A stretch of 64,000 nucleotides of DNA. Origin: Chitinophagales bacterium (GTDB taxonomy: Bacteria; Bacteroidota; Bacteroidia; Chitinophagales; CAIOSU01). Where the stretch lies: positions 34,700-98,699 of the forward strand of contig JAGYJT010000008.1 of NCBI GenBank assembly GCA_018401955.1, given 5' to 3'. Both the position numbers and the translations under genes were made by a program. Of the stretch, positions 7,298-15,931 are shown in pieces. The number at the start of each line of letters is the position of its first letter. The first letter of the stretch is position 1. The notes beneath the pieces are model-generated. The model had not been told where the DNA came from, ran no database searches, and saw nothing but the letters and a program-made list of their open reading frames with translations.

Positions 7298-9253
7298 CTA
7301 CCCCTCAATCTGCACACCCAACTGCTCCCAGCGTTTCATGCTTTTGGCGAGTTGTTGCTTTAGGTCGTCGTGTTTTTGTACTACGGTTTTGCTCTTGGCC
7401 TCGTCTTTAAACAACTCAGGATCTTGTAGTTGGTTAACTATTACGGCTATCTCTTTTTCAAGGCGCTCAATGTTGTCCTCTTCTTGCTTTAAGTCGTTTT
7501 TAAGCTTGCGCAGCTCTTTTTCCTGCTCTTTCTTCTGGGCATCATCTTTGGCTGCGTTTTCTTTAGGGCTGCTCTTGCCAAAGGCTTGTTGCTTAAGGGC
7601 TTTATCCTTGTCTTTGGTAGTTTCAAAGTCACGGAAACTCTCTACTGCATGACTATCCAAAAATACTTGGATATCGCCATAGTGCTCCTTTATACGCTTG
7701 TCGGTAAACTCGAAAGTCTTGTTGGTCAATCCTGCCAAAAAGTCCCTATCGTGGCTTACCAGTATTAAGGTACCATCGTAGGCTAACAGGGCCTCTTTCA
7801 ATACCTCTTTGCTGGCAATGTCCAAGTGGTTGGTAGGCTCATCCAGAATCAACAAATTCACGGGTTTAAGCAACATACGCGCTAGCGCCAAACGTGATTT
7901 CTCACCGCCCGAAAGCACTTTTACCTTCTTATCTACTTCATTTTCACCAAACAAAAAAGCGCCCAACAAACCACGCATTTTGGCTTGGTTCGTCCATTCG
8001 TGGGTAGCTTCGTCTTCAATGGTTTGCAGCACGGTGCGGTTCTCGTTCAGGGTTTTCTCCTGTATCTGGGCATAGTAGCCAATCTCCACGTTGTGGCCGA
8101 TTTTTAACATTCCCTCAAAATCGGTCTCGCCGTTAATCATTTTCACCAGCGTACTCTTACCCATGCCGTTTTTGCCTACAAACGCCACCCTTTCACCACG
8201 GGTAATGTCAAACAGCAAGTCTTTTAAAATTACCTTGTCGCCATAAGCTTTGTGGGTATACTCTGCCCTTAAAACCACATCACCACTGCGGGGTGCTTTT
8301 GGAAAGTGGAACTGGATGGATGAGGTATCCAACTCATCAAACTCAATACGGTCAACCTTATCCAGCTGCTTTTGTGCCGATTTGGCTTGTGCTGCCTTAG
8401 AGGCTTTGGCCTTAAATCGTTCAATAAAGCGTTCTTGCTGCGCAATGTAGCGCTGCTGGTTTTTGTAAGCGTTTTGTTGTTGCTCCAAGCGCTCTTCGCG
8501 AAGCTCAAAGTACTTGGTGTAGTTAGCTTTGTAGTCGTATATTTTACCGAAAACAATTTCGATGGTACGGTTGGTAATGTTATCCAAAAACGCCCTATCG
8601 TGACTCACCATCAAAATGGCACCTGGGTAATTGATAAACACTTCCTCTAGCCACAATATCGATTCGATATCCAAGTGGTTGGTAGGCTCATCCAGCAACA
8701 ACAGGGTAGGCTTTTGCAGTATTAGCTTAGCCAGCTCTACACGCATTTGCCAGCCACCGCTAAACTCGGTCATGGGGCGTTGCATATCGGCATCGCTAAA
8801 ACCCAGGCCTTTCAATATCTTGATTACTTCACTCTCTAACTTACCAGCTCCCAAGGTATGCACACGCTCATGGCAATCACTCAAGCGATTAATCATTTCC
8901 ATGTACTCATCGCTTTCATAATCTTCTCGGGTAGCCAACTGCTCGTTAATCTCCTCAATTTCACGTTCCATTTTAAGCACCTCGTCAAAAGCCGTCATGG
9001 TTTCATCCATAATGGTTTTTGTTGAGTCGTTGCTCACTTCTTGTGGTAGGTAGCCGATGGTTTCGCCAGGGCCAGCGGTTACACTGCCCTTGGTAGGGTT
9101 GTCGTGCCCGGCCATTATCTTCAGCAAGGTAGATTTACCCACGCCGTTTTTACCCACCAAACCGATACGGTCTTTGGGGTTTACCACAAAAGAGATGTCT
9201 TTAAACAGGTCGCGGCTACCAAACGTAACCGACATATTTGCCACATTAATCAT
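7298..9253 (-). CDS. ABC-F family ATP-binding protein (Uup/YdiF-like)
   Basis: This is a duplicated ABC ATPase without membrane segments. Domain 1 has Walker A GKNGVGKST, signature FSGGW and Walker B LLLLDEPTNHLD; domain 2 has GKNGMGKST (about residue 361), LSGGEKSR and LLILDEPTNHLD. The linker between them and the C-terminal charged coiled coil are typical of ABC-F proteins, which act on the ribosome or in DNA-related roles (Uup) rather than in transport. The ATG at 9253 (MINVANMS) is preferred over the TTG at 9262. The Bacteroidota box TATCTTTG ends 6 nt before that ATG, implying a very short or absent leader. Which ABC-F subtype it is cannot be decided here. Confidence 0.93.
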   Translation of the reverse strand: MINVANMSVTFGSRDLFKDISFVVNPKDRIGLVGKNGVGKSTLLKIMAGHDNPTKGSVTAGPGETIGYLPQEVSNDSTKTIMDETMTAFDEVLKMEREIEEINEQLATREDYESDEYMEMINRLSDCHERVHTLGAGKLESEVIKILKGLGFSDADMQRPMTEFSGGWQMRVELAKLILQKPTLLLLDEPTNHLDIESILWLEEVFINYPGAILMVSHDRAFLDNITNRTIEIVFGKIYDYKANYTKYFELREERLEQQQNAYKNQQRYIAQQERFIERFKAKASKAAQAKSAQKQLDKVDRIEFDELDTSSIQFHFPKAPRSGDVVLRAEYTHKAYGDKVILKDLLFDITRGERVAFVGKNGMGKSTLVKMINGETDFEGMLKIGHNVEIGYYAQIQEKTLNENRTVLQTIEDEATHEWTNQAKMRGLLGAFLFGENEVDKKVKVLSGGEKSRLALARMLLKPVNLLILDEPTNHLDIASKEVLKEALLAYDGTLILVSHDRDFLAGLTNKTFEFTDKRIKEHYGDIQVFLDSHAVESFRDFETTKDKDKALKQQAFGKSSPKENAAKDDAQKKEQEKELRKLKNDLKQEEDNIERLEKEIAVIVNQLQDPELFKDEAKSKTVVQKHDDLKQQLAKSMKRWEQLGVQIEG

Positions 9254-9259
9254 AGGGCG

Positions 9260-9267
9260 CAAAGATA
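9260..9267 (-). promoter_or_regulatory. Candidate -7 promoter box for the ABC-F gene
   Basis: The minus strand reads TATCTTTG followed by CGCCCT and the ATG at 9253. The spacing would place the transcript start at or next to the start codon. Confidence 0.45.
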
Positions 9268-9276
9268 GCGTTTATT

Positions 9277-9308
9277 AGACGCAAGACATAAGACACAAGA
9301 CACAAGAC
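9277..9308. repeat. Short imperfect tandem repeat
   Basis: There are four imperfect copies of an AAGACAC-type unit upstream of the ABC-F promoter box. This is simple-sequence DNA with no evident function. Confidence 0.4.
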
Positions 9309-9355
9309 TTTAAAATTAAAGTAGTGTTACCGTATAACCTGATTTAGGACAATTT

Positions 9356-9901
9356 TTACGACTTCGGGAAGTCTGGATTATCTTGTATGCGCTTAATTTG
9401 GGCGCGGTGGTGGTCTACATGCTCATACATAAACCGTAGGGTTTGATGTAGGTTAAAACGGCCCATCATGGGGTGCTTAAACAATAGTTTTTCGGCAGAC
9501 TCTTTATCAAACTCATCCAAAAACGCTTGCCATTCGGCACGAAGCTCGTCCCACTCGGCTTCTATTTCTTTAAACTCGTAGTAGTCGCGCGGCTGAAACT
9601 GTGCTGCGGCGGGGGCTTCATATTTTACGGGTAAGCGCAAGAAGCTGTTTAAAAGCGCTAAGCGAAGGTTTGATGTGATACCACCTTTCTCTATATCGTC
9701 AATGCCTTCTACTTTTTTGTTCATGTAAGTTAGTCCATTGCGCTCCGCCGTCATTAGGTGCACAAAAACCTCAAGCAGGCACCACGCATCAGGTGCAGGG
9801 CGCCAGGTTTGTTGCACATTGGTAAGACCTCTTACTTCGTTAAGGATGTCTTTGCGTTGATTTTCTAACCGTTCAAATTCTTTTTCTAATACCAGTATCA
9901 T
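9356..9901 (-). CDS. DinB-like superfamily protein
   Basis: This 181-residue all-helical protein matches the DinB/YfiT four-helix bundle. The metal-ligand histidines expected at the end of helix 2 (EVFVHLMTAE) and in the last helix (YEHVDHHRAQIKRI) are visible. The family includes thiol-dependent metalloenzymes, but most Bacteroidota members are uncharacterised. Its ATG overlaps the TGA of the amidohydrolase gene (ATGA at 9898-9901), so translation is probably coupled and the two genes form one transcript. Fold call is good; function unknown. Confidence 0.78.
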   Translation of the reverse strand: MILVLEKEFERLENQRKDILNEVRGLTNVQQTWRPAPDAWCLLEVFVHLMTAERNGLTYMNKKVEGIDDIEKGGITSNLRLALLNSFLRLPVKYEAPAAAQFQPRDYYEFKEIEAEWDELRAEWQAFLDEFDKESAEKLLFKHPMMGRFNLHQTLRFMYEHVDHHRAQIKRIQDNPDFPKS

Positions 9902-11184
9902 TGACCAGAGTATTTAGTCTTGAATTTATCATAAAGCTCCTGTTGGTGGTCGCTTAAATCAATCTCCCTTCCCTGTATAAACGCAACCTCTAATTGATTC
10001 GTTCTCATATCCAAGGCATCCCCCAGCGAGATAAACAGGTTGGCATCTTTACCAACTTCCAAGCTGCCTGTTTGGGCGTCAATACCTAATATTTGGGCAA
10101 TATTCAATGTTATGGCAGATAAGGCTTCCTCTTTAGTAAGCCCGTAGGTTGCTGCAGTACCAGCATGGAAAGGAAGGTTACGCTGCTCCCAGCTGCCGCC
10201 AATGGATAGGCCTACTAAAACCCCTTCTTTTTGTAACAGGTAAGGCAGCTTGTAGGGCAGGTCAATATCATCTTCGGGGGCGCCGGGCAGGGCGTGTACA
10301 TTACCCAATATAACCGGTACGTTGTTTTGCTTGAGCTGCTCTGTTACCATCCAGCTATCGCTGCCACCCACTATCACCAGTTCAATACCAAATTCTTTTT
10401 TGAAATTGATAGCATGCAGTATTTCACGGCTGCCATCAACATGCACCATTAGTTTGCGGCTTTTGTTAAACAACCCTCGCATAGCCTCAAATTTGAGGTT
10501 GGTTACGGCAGGCTTATCGAGCTTGGCGTATGCTTGCGCCTCTTTAAAATAGTCGCGCAGCTTATCCACGTTGCCGTCGTATTCTTTGTTTTGCTCTACT
10601 GGCCCAGGCTCTGCCCACCAGCCGGTGCGGCGGTACATTGGTGGCCAGTTAAGGTGTATGGCATCGTCGGTTTTGTACGCAGCATCTTCCCAGTTCCAAG
10701 CATCCAGCTGCACAACGCTGCTCATGCCCGGTATGCGGCCGCCTTGAGGGGTGGTTTGCGCTAACAGTATGCCATTAAAACGAAGGGTTGGTATTATTTT
10801 GCTTTCGGTGTTGTAGGCTACTATGGCGCGTACGTTGGGGTTAAGGTCGCCAACCTCATTAAAATCGCGGGTTGGGCGTATGGCATCAACTTCGGTAAGC
10901 CCTACAATGGTATTGGCAGTAATAAAGCCCGGGTAAACATGCTTGCTTTTGGCATCAATTACTTTCGCTCCTGGTACGGCTTGATAATTTGCTTGTACTC
11001 CGGTTGCAACAATTTTACCTTTATCAAAATGGATAAAACCGTTCTCAATAACTTGCCCATTGCCCACATGGATGGTGGCATTGATGATAACGATAGGTTG
11101 TTGTTGTGCTGCACCAGGGGTGGTTTGTGCCCCCACAATGGCGGCCCAGCAACAAAAGAGGAGCAATAAAAGATGCTTTTTCAT
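9898..11184 (-). CDS. Secreted amidohydrolase-family protein (metal-ligand HxH missing)
   Basis: From the ATG at 11184 the protein has 428 residues and a clear signal peptide (cleaved near VGAQ). It has the imidazolonepropionase-like amidohydrolase layout: an N-terminal small beta domain, YPGFI, a long TIM barrel, and the C-terminal segment GSLEVGKDANLFIS. The usual metal-binding HxH after PGFID is absent (the sequence is GFITANTIVGL), while VHVDG, NVHALPGAP and NLPFHAGTAATYGL correspond to later active-site strands. It may therefore be a non-catalytic or differently liganded member, which Bacteroidota often encode. The upstream extension to 11220 lacks a signal and is rejected. It is coupled to the DinB gene. 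Confidence 0.85.
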   Translation of the reverse strand: MKKHLLLLLFCCWAAIVGAQTTPGAAQQQPIVIINATIHVGNGQVIENGFIHFDKGKIVATGVQANYQAVPGAKVIDAKSKHVYPGFITANTIVGLTEVDAIRPTRDFNEVGDLNPNVRAIVAYNTESKIIPTLRFNGILLAQTTPQGGRIPGMSSVVQLDAWNWEDAAYKTDDAIHLNWPPMYRRTGWWAEPGPVEQNKEYDGNVDKLRDYFKEAQAYAKLDKPAVTNLKFEAMRGLFNKSRKLMVHVDGSREILHAINFKKEFGIELVIVGGSDSWMVTEQLKQNNVPVILGNVHALPGAPEDDIDLPYKLPYLLQKEGVLVGLSIGGSWEQRNLPFHAGTAATYGLTKEEALSAITLNIAQILGIDAQTGSLEVGKDANLFISLGDALDMRTNQLEVAFIQGREIDLSDHQQELYDKFKTKYSGQ

Positions 11185-11347
11185 AGTATGTAGGTAATAA
11201 CGCAGTATACAAAAGTGCAAAAATTTGGGAACTGTAGTGAATAACTAGCGGGAGCATTTTAAAAGAGGGGAGTTGCAAAGAGCATTTTGGTTAAATTTAA
11301 GTAGGGAATTGGTACTTAGTATCCTGTTATTTATTTCTCTCAATCAA

Positions 11348-11770
11348 CTACCAAGATTCTAAACTCCCAAATCGAATACCTTCTAGCAGCTTTCCTACCT
11401 GAAATTCATTATGCTCTCTCGTTATCCTTATCCAATAGCCTGCAACTTTACCAACCATATTGTCATTGGCATGCCTTTCCATAAATTTGACAAACTCAGT
11501 ATCGGTTTCTGGTGTATTATTTTCAGCATCCATCTTATCATTGTAAGAAGCAACCACTAGCTCCATTAATTCACGCATTAGGGCACCAGGCAAAGTAATG
11601 TGGTCTTCATAAAACTGCATAAACTCACTCACTCTTTCAGCGTTCGAGTATTCGATGCCCCAATCTTGAACCGTGTGGTCGTAATTAAACCCTAGCTTTT
11701 GGGAAATGTCTTTTAGCGAAATTTTCTCTTCCATAGTAATATTCAAATCTAATGCTTCTGAGCTGCCCAT
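11348..11770 (-). CDS. Uncharacterised acidic protein
   Basis: This 140-residue soluble, acidic and probably helical protein has no signal peptide or membrane segment. I recognise no family. The ATG at 11770 is used here; an internal ATG at 11734 (MEEKISL) is an equally good start, since the first 12 residues are unremarkable. It lies alone between the amidohydrolase promoter region and a divergent envelope protein gene. Frame length and even codon use support it as a real gene. Confidence 0.55.
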   Translation of the reverse strand: MGSSEALDLNITMEEKISLKDISQKLGFNYDHTVQDWGIEYSNAERVSEFMQFYEDHITLPGALMRELMELVVASYNDKMDAENNTPETDTEFVKFMERHANDNMVGKVAGYWIRITREHNEFQVGKLLEGIRFGSLESW

Positions 11771-11918
11771 TTCTTATAGTTGCTCATGTTTCTCAATTCT
11801 CACCTCCTATCTCATATCCCCACCTCCCCACTACTACGGGTAAGTTTTCAGTAGTATTAGGTATTTCGCCTAGGATAAAAGATATGGAAATTTGCAATGT
11901 ATAAAAGCCCCTTACAGC

Positions 11919-12884
11919 ATGAACTACTCCATAAAGATTACGCTATTATTACTGGCACTGTCGTTTTCTGCCATGGCACAGCGCGGTGGCGACCAGCAAC
12001 GCAACAGCACCAACATTAATAGTAGCAGTAACAGTAGTAGTTATAAAATTAACTACAATTATCTCTACGATGACCCATATGCCTTTAAAAAATTTAAACT
12101 CCACTTAGATATTCTAGGCATTGATTGGACTTTGGGCAACTTCCCGGTGCATGGGGGCATACAGGTAAATTACAACCCCCATCCGCGGTTTGACATTGAA
12201 GTATTGGGCAGGGCCAGCTATTATGACTTTAAGTTTCATGATGCTAGAAAGAATGAGGATAAGCTGAGCACCAATAAGCTATTGCCGTTTATTTATGGTG
12301 AGGCTTCTATCCAGTACAACGTAATGGACAAAGAGCGACGCCGCAACCTGAAGTTTAACCTCACACAGCTTACTATAAATTACTATTGGCAGTATACCGA
12401 GTATGCCTATATACCGATTACGTACCGTAAGTTTTTTGGTTTTAGGGCAGGTGCCAACTATTATATGATGCCCGTAGAAGGAACGAGCAAAACGCCATTA
12501 ACTGACGAGGTATTAGGGACGAATTATGAGAGCGATTACTATACCATGGCTAACGCCATGGCCGTTTTTGGCGGCGTTAGTTGGGGGCGCAAGGCGCGCA
12601 CCGCTGTTAAAATTACCGACTATGGCGTGCGCAGGGTGGTGCAGCAAAACCAATTTTTGGCTGATGTAATGTACGGTTTCCCGGATATTGCCAACCTAGA
12701 GACCGCTAACGGCGAGTATAAGCTAAAAATGGCTGACCCAAGGCAATTGGGCTGGCGGGTTGGCTGGCAGTGGAACAACGTAAACATACACCAGCGCTTT
12801 GAAGTGGGCCAGCGCCCCAGCTATATCAAAAAGAGCTTCTATCTAATGTACACCCTGGGCTTTACCCTTATTGGTAGAGAATAG
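11919..12884 (+). CDS. Secreted protein, probably outer-membrane beta-barrel
   Basis: From the ATG at 11919 this is a 321-residue protein with a signal peptide ending AMAQ, then a Ser/Asn-rich low-complexity linker (NSTNINSSSNSSS). The rest is rich in alternating aromatic and polar residues (YWQYTEYAYIP, FGFRAGANYYMMP) and ends in a strand-like MYTLGFTLIGRE, consistent with an outer-membrane barrel. No named family is recognised. The in-frame TTG at 11892 would add nine residues before the signal peptide and is less likely. It converges with the PurF-like gene, with a hairpin and tandem repeat in between. Confidence 0.7.
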   Translation: MNYSIKITLLLLALSFSAMAQRGGDQQRNSTNINSSSNSSSYKINYNYLYDDPYAFKKFKLHLDILGIDWTLGNFPVHGGIQVNYNPHPRFDIEVLGRASYYDFKFHDARKNEDKLSTNKLLPFIYGEASIQYNVMDKERRRNLKFNLTQLTINYYWQYTEYAYIPITYRKFFGFRAGANYYMMPVEGTSKTPLTDEVLGTNYESDYYTMANAMAVFGGVSWGRKARTAVKITDYGVRRVVQQNQFLADVMYGFPDIANLETANGEYKLKMADPRQLGWRVGWQWNNVNIHQRFEVGQRPSYIKKSFYLMYTLGFTLIGRE

Positions 12885-12925
12885 TTAACTGGTTGATAGG
12901 TTATTTGTTGAATAGTTGAACAAGA

Positions 12926-12948
12926 TTGGGAAAATGAAATTTTCCCAA
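12926..12948. terminator. Perfect hairpin between convergent genes (likely bidirectional terminator)
   Basis: TTGGGAAAAT and ATTTTCCCAA pair perfectly over 10 bp around a GAA loop. Runs of A and T flank the GGG/CCC core on both strands, so it could serve both the beta-barrel gene (plus) and the PurF-like gene (minus). Confidence 0.6.
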
Positions 12949-12997
12949 TAACCAATAACCAATAACCAATAACCAATAACCAATAACCAATAACCAA
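12945..12997. repeat. Tandem heptamer CCAATAA, 7 perfect copies plus a partial copy
   Basis: Seven head-to-tail copies of CCAATAA run from 12945 to 12993, and a partial CCAA touches the stop codon of the PurF-like gene at 12998. The first copy overlaps the right arm of the hairpin at 12926-12948. On the transcribed minus strand the unit reads TTATTGG. Confidence 0.85.
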
Positions 12998-14899
12998 CTA
13001 GTAGGCTCGCTTATCGTTGCCTTCGTAGTAATTGATAAACGACTGGTTAACCACCCGGTTGCCGCCCGGGGTAGGGTAGTTGCCGCTAAAGTACCAATCG
13101 CCCAAGTGATTAGGCGTTGCTATATGCAGGTTTTCAATCGTTTGGAAGATGATTTGCACATCGCTGAAAATATGGTGGGGCTTCAGTAGCTCTGCCGCCT
13201 TGGCACTAATTTCATCTGGCGTAAATGGTGCGTAAATGGCCTTCACTTCGTTTTTAACTTCTTGCAAGGGCAATAAGTTGGCATCGCGGCACTTGTCATA
13301 AGTCTCTTTAATAATGTGCTCTTGGTTGGTTTCCTTTAGCAGGGCAATGGCCGCACGGAATGCGATAAACTCCTGCATGCGCGACATATCAATACCATAA
13401 CAATCGGGATAACGAATTTGTGGTGCTGATGATACGATGATGATTTTCTTTGGCCCAAGGCGATCAAAAATGCTTAATATACTTTGCTGCAAGGTAGTGC
13501 CCCGTACAATGGAGTCATCTAAAGCTACAATGGTATCTACCCCTTTGTTTATTAAGCCGTAAGTAACATCATATACATGCGATACCAGCTCGTTTCGCGA
13601 TGAGTCATCAGCAATAAACGTACGCAGCTTTACGTCTTTTATGGCCATTTTCTCTAACCTGGGCGACATGTTAAAAATGCGCTCCAGCTGTTCTTCTGTA
13701 ACATCGGCACCCAAGCGCATTATTTCGTCTTTTCTAAACTTCTTTAAGTAGTCCAATACCCCATCAACTAAACCATAATAGGCTGTTTCGGCAGTATTGG
13801 GTATAAAAGAAAAGATAGTGTTATCCAGGTCATGGTCCACCGCATCCAATACTTTAGACGTAAGCAAGTGGCCGAGTTTTTTTCGCTCTTGGTAAATGTC
13901 TTTATCGTTGCCACGAGAAAAATAGATGCGCTCGAAGCTGCAAGAGCGTTTTGGCCTTGCTGGCTCACACTCTACATGGCTTACATGTCCGTTCTTTTTG
14001 ATAATTACGGCATACCCTGGGGCAATCTCCATAATCTTTTCTTCGGGCACGTTAAAAGTAGTTTGTATGGCTGGCCTTTCGCTGGCAACGGCAACCACCT
14101 CATCATCTTGGTACCAATATGCTGGGCGAATGCCGTTGGGGTCGCGTATCACAAATGAGTCGCCTTGGCCAATCATGCCCGTCATTACATATCCACCATC
14201 AAGGTCTTTCATTGAGCGGCTCAGCACTTTGTGCAAATCCAGCTCATTGGCAATCATGTGGGTTATATCGTTGTTGCTGTAACCTTGCGACTTGAACAAA
14301 TCGAACAAGCGTTGGTTCTCCACATCCAAAAAGTGACCTATTTTCTCCAATACTATAACCGTATCGGTCATTTCTTTTGGGTGCTGGCCAAGCTCCATTA
14401 GCTGCTCAAACAACTCATTCACGTTGGTCATGTTAAAGTTGCCGGCCAACACTAGGTTACGGGTCATCCAGTTGTTTTGCCTAAGAAAAGGGTGGCAGGC
14501 CTCAATGCTGTTTTTGCCGTGGGTTCCATAGCGCAGGTGCCCCATCATTACCTCACCAATGTATTTCATGTTATGCTTTAGCCAGTTGGCATCGCGCATT
14601 TTATCAGGGTCGTTCTTTTCGAGCTGCACAAACGGCTCAAAAATCTCCTTAAATACATCTTTAATGGGCTGGTTGCTGTTGCTGCGCTGGCGACTTATGT
14701 ACCTGTTGCCTGGCACCGGGTCTAGCTTAATGGTTGCCACACCTACGCCATCTTGGCCGCGGTTGTGTTGTTTTTCCATCAAAAGGTATAGCTTGTTGAG
14801 GCCATACAAGGCCGTACCATACTTCTCTTGGTAAAATTCTAGGGGCTTTAATAGGCGAATAACGGCAATACCGCATTCGTGCTTAATAGGCTCGCTCAT
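12998..14899 (-). CDS. Amidophosphoribosyltransferase-like protein (long Bacteroidota form)
   Basis: This is a two-domain protein: an N-terminal class II glutamine amidotransferase and a phosphoribosyltransferase domain, as in PurF, which makes 5-phosphoribosylamine in the first step of purine synthesis. The N-terminal nucleophile is Cys9 in HECGIA, implying removal of an eight-residue propeptide. The RGQDGVG and GHLRYGTHG segments are glutaminase-domain motifs, and VALDDSIVRGTT (about residue 460) is the PRPP-binding loop. At 633 residues it is over 100 longer than classical PurF, a size shared by a second PurF-like class common in Bacteroidota, so it may be a paralogue rather than the main PurF. 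purQ is elsewhere in the window. Confidence 0.88.
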   Translation of the reverse strand: MSEPIKHECGIAVIRLLKPLEFYQEKYGTALYGLNKLYLLMEKQHNRGQDGVGVATIKLDPVPGNRYISRQRSNSNQPIKDVFKEIFEPFVQLEKNDPDKMRDANWLKHNMKYIGEVMMGHLRYGTHGKNSIEACHPFLRQNNWMTRNLVLAGNFNMTNVNELFEQLMELGQHPKEMTDTVIVLEKIGHFLDVENQRLFDLFKSQGYSNNDITHMIANELDLHKVLSRSMKDLDGGYVMTGMIGQGDSFVIRDPNGIRPAYWYQDDEVVAVASERPAIQTTFNVPEEKIMEIAPGYAVIIKKNGHVSHVECEPARPKRSCSFERIYFSRGNDKDIYQERKKLGHLLTSKVLDAVDHDLDNTIFSFIPNTAETAYYGLVDGVLDYLKKFRKDEIMRLGADVTEEQLERIFNMSPRLEKMAIKDVKLRTFIADDSSRNELVSHVYDVTYGLINKGVDTIVALDDSIVRGTTLQQSILSIFDRLGPKKIIIVSSAPQIRYPDCYGIDMSRMQEFIAFRAAIALLKETNQEHIIKETYDKCRDANLLPLQEVKNEVKAIYAPFTPDEISAKAAELLKPHHIFSDVQIIFQTIENLHIATPNHLGDWYFSGNYPTPGGNRVVNQSFINYYEGNDKRAY

Positions 14900-15259
14900 G
14901 TACCGCTGGCAAAATTGAGTAACAAAGATAAGATTTCCATTAGGCCATCCAAAAACAACTTTCAGGAAACAATGTCATAACATGGAGGTGGGTTTAATAA
15001 TTCAATTCGTGCGCAAACTAATTCCGTAAAAATCATTCATTGAACAATGATGCTGCAAAGCGATATCTGATTTATCCTAATTATCAATTAAAAATGCTGT
15101 TCTACGTTGACTCTAAAGCAAAGGTATACTGACCACCTATGGATAATTGACCAAGGTGCGCTAAACATCTACTCCCCATTTTTCGTTAACTTTACATTTC
15201 TAAAAGGCCAATAGTCAACCACCTTATATTCTGTGGACTATAGACCGTGGACCCAAAAG
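14900..15259. other. Divergent promoter region between the PurF-like gene and recR
   Basis: No gene or RNA structure of note was found. The region contains the minus-strand TATCTTTG box at 14923-14930, a small 6-bp hairpin (TCATTG-AA-CAATGA) near 15034-15047, and TAACTTTAC before recR that resembles a -7 box with one mismatch. The palindromic TGGACTATAGACCGTGGA just before recR is a typical intergenic repeat fragment. Confidence 0.5.
14923..14930 (-). promoter_or_regulatory. Candidate -7 promoter box for the PurF-like gene
   Basis: The minus strand reads TATCTTTG, an exact consensus match, 23 nt upstream of the ATG at 14899. Confidence 0.42.
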
Positions 15260-15880
15260 ATGAAATTTCCGAGTAAATTAATAGAAGATGCGGTAGGTGA
15301 GTTTAGCAAACTACCTGGTATTGGGCAAAAAACGGCCCTCAGGCTGGTATTGCACCTGCTCAATCAAACCCCAGATAAAGCTGATAAGCTCGGGGAAGCG
15401 GTAATACGAATGCGTCAAAATATCCACTATTGCCAAAAGTGCCACAATGTAAGCGATGCACCTATGTGCAACATTTGCAGCAACCCCCAGCGAGACGAGA
15501 CTTTGGTGTGCGTGGTAGAGAATTTGCGCGATGTGATTGCGGTGGAGAATACCAGCCAATTTCATGGTATGTACCATGTGCTGGGCAACGTTATTTCGCC
15601 AGTGGATGGTATCGGCCCTGAGGATATTAAGGTGGATAGCTTGGTACAGCGGGTGCAAGCGGATAAAGTGCGAGAGGTAATTATGGCCCTTAGCCCTACT
15701 ATTGAAGGTGATACCACTATATTTTATATACAGCGTCAACTTCAGCCCCACGGCGTTAAGGTAACCACTATTGCCCGTGGTATTGCTTTTGGTGGCGAAC
15801 TGGAGTATGCCGATGAACTAACCTTGGCCCGCTCTATAGCCAACCGTTTGCCTTACGAAAGTTATATGGTGAATAAGTGA
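15260..15880 (+). CDS. recR: Recombination mediator protein RecR
   Basis: From the ATG at 15260 this is a 206-residue RecR of standard length. It has the N-terminal helix-hairpin-helix (LPGIGQKTALRL), a C4 zinc finger (Cys58, Cys61, Cys70, Cys73) and a Toprim domain starting at about residue 81 (VVENLRDVIAVE). It works with RecF and RecO in loading RecA at gapped DNA. The TTG start at 15233 would add a non-conserved nonapeptide and is rejected. The gene is single and divergent from the PurF-like gene. Confidence 0.95.
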   Translation: MKFPSKLIEDAVGEFSKLPGIGQKTALRLVLHLLNQTPDKADKLGEAVIRMRQNIHYCQKCHNVSDAPMCNICSNPQRDETLVCVVENLRDVIAVENTSQFHGMYHVLGNVISPVDGIGPEDIKVDSLVQRVQADKVREVIMALSPTIEGDTTIFYIQRQLQPHGVKVTTIARGIAFGGELEYADELTLARSIANRLPYESYMVNK

Positions 15881-15931
15881 TTGCAATTTTTTTACTGCCT
15901 GTTTCGAATCTAATAGTGCCATATTGAGCTC

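Noticed and set aside
7072..7410. A 112-residue open frame on the plus strand before and into the ABC-F gene
   Set aside because: It overlaps the ABC-F gene antisense, has no recognisable sequence and is built on common intergenic repeat fragments.
12945..12997. Possible CRISPR-like repeat array
   Set aside because: The units are 7-nt identical copies without spacers, so this is a simple tandem repeat.
14900..15259. tRNA or riboswitch in the gap before recR
   Set aside because: No cloverleaf or known aptamer pattern could be traced; only a small hairpin and promoter-like boxes are present.
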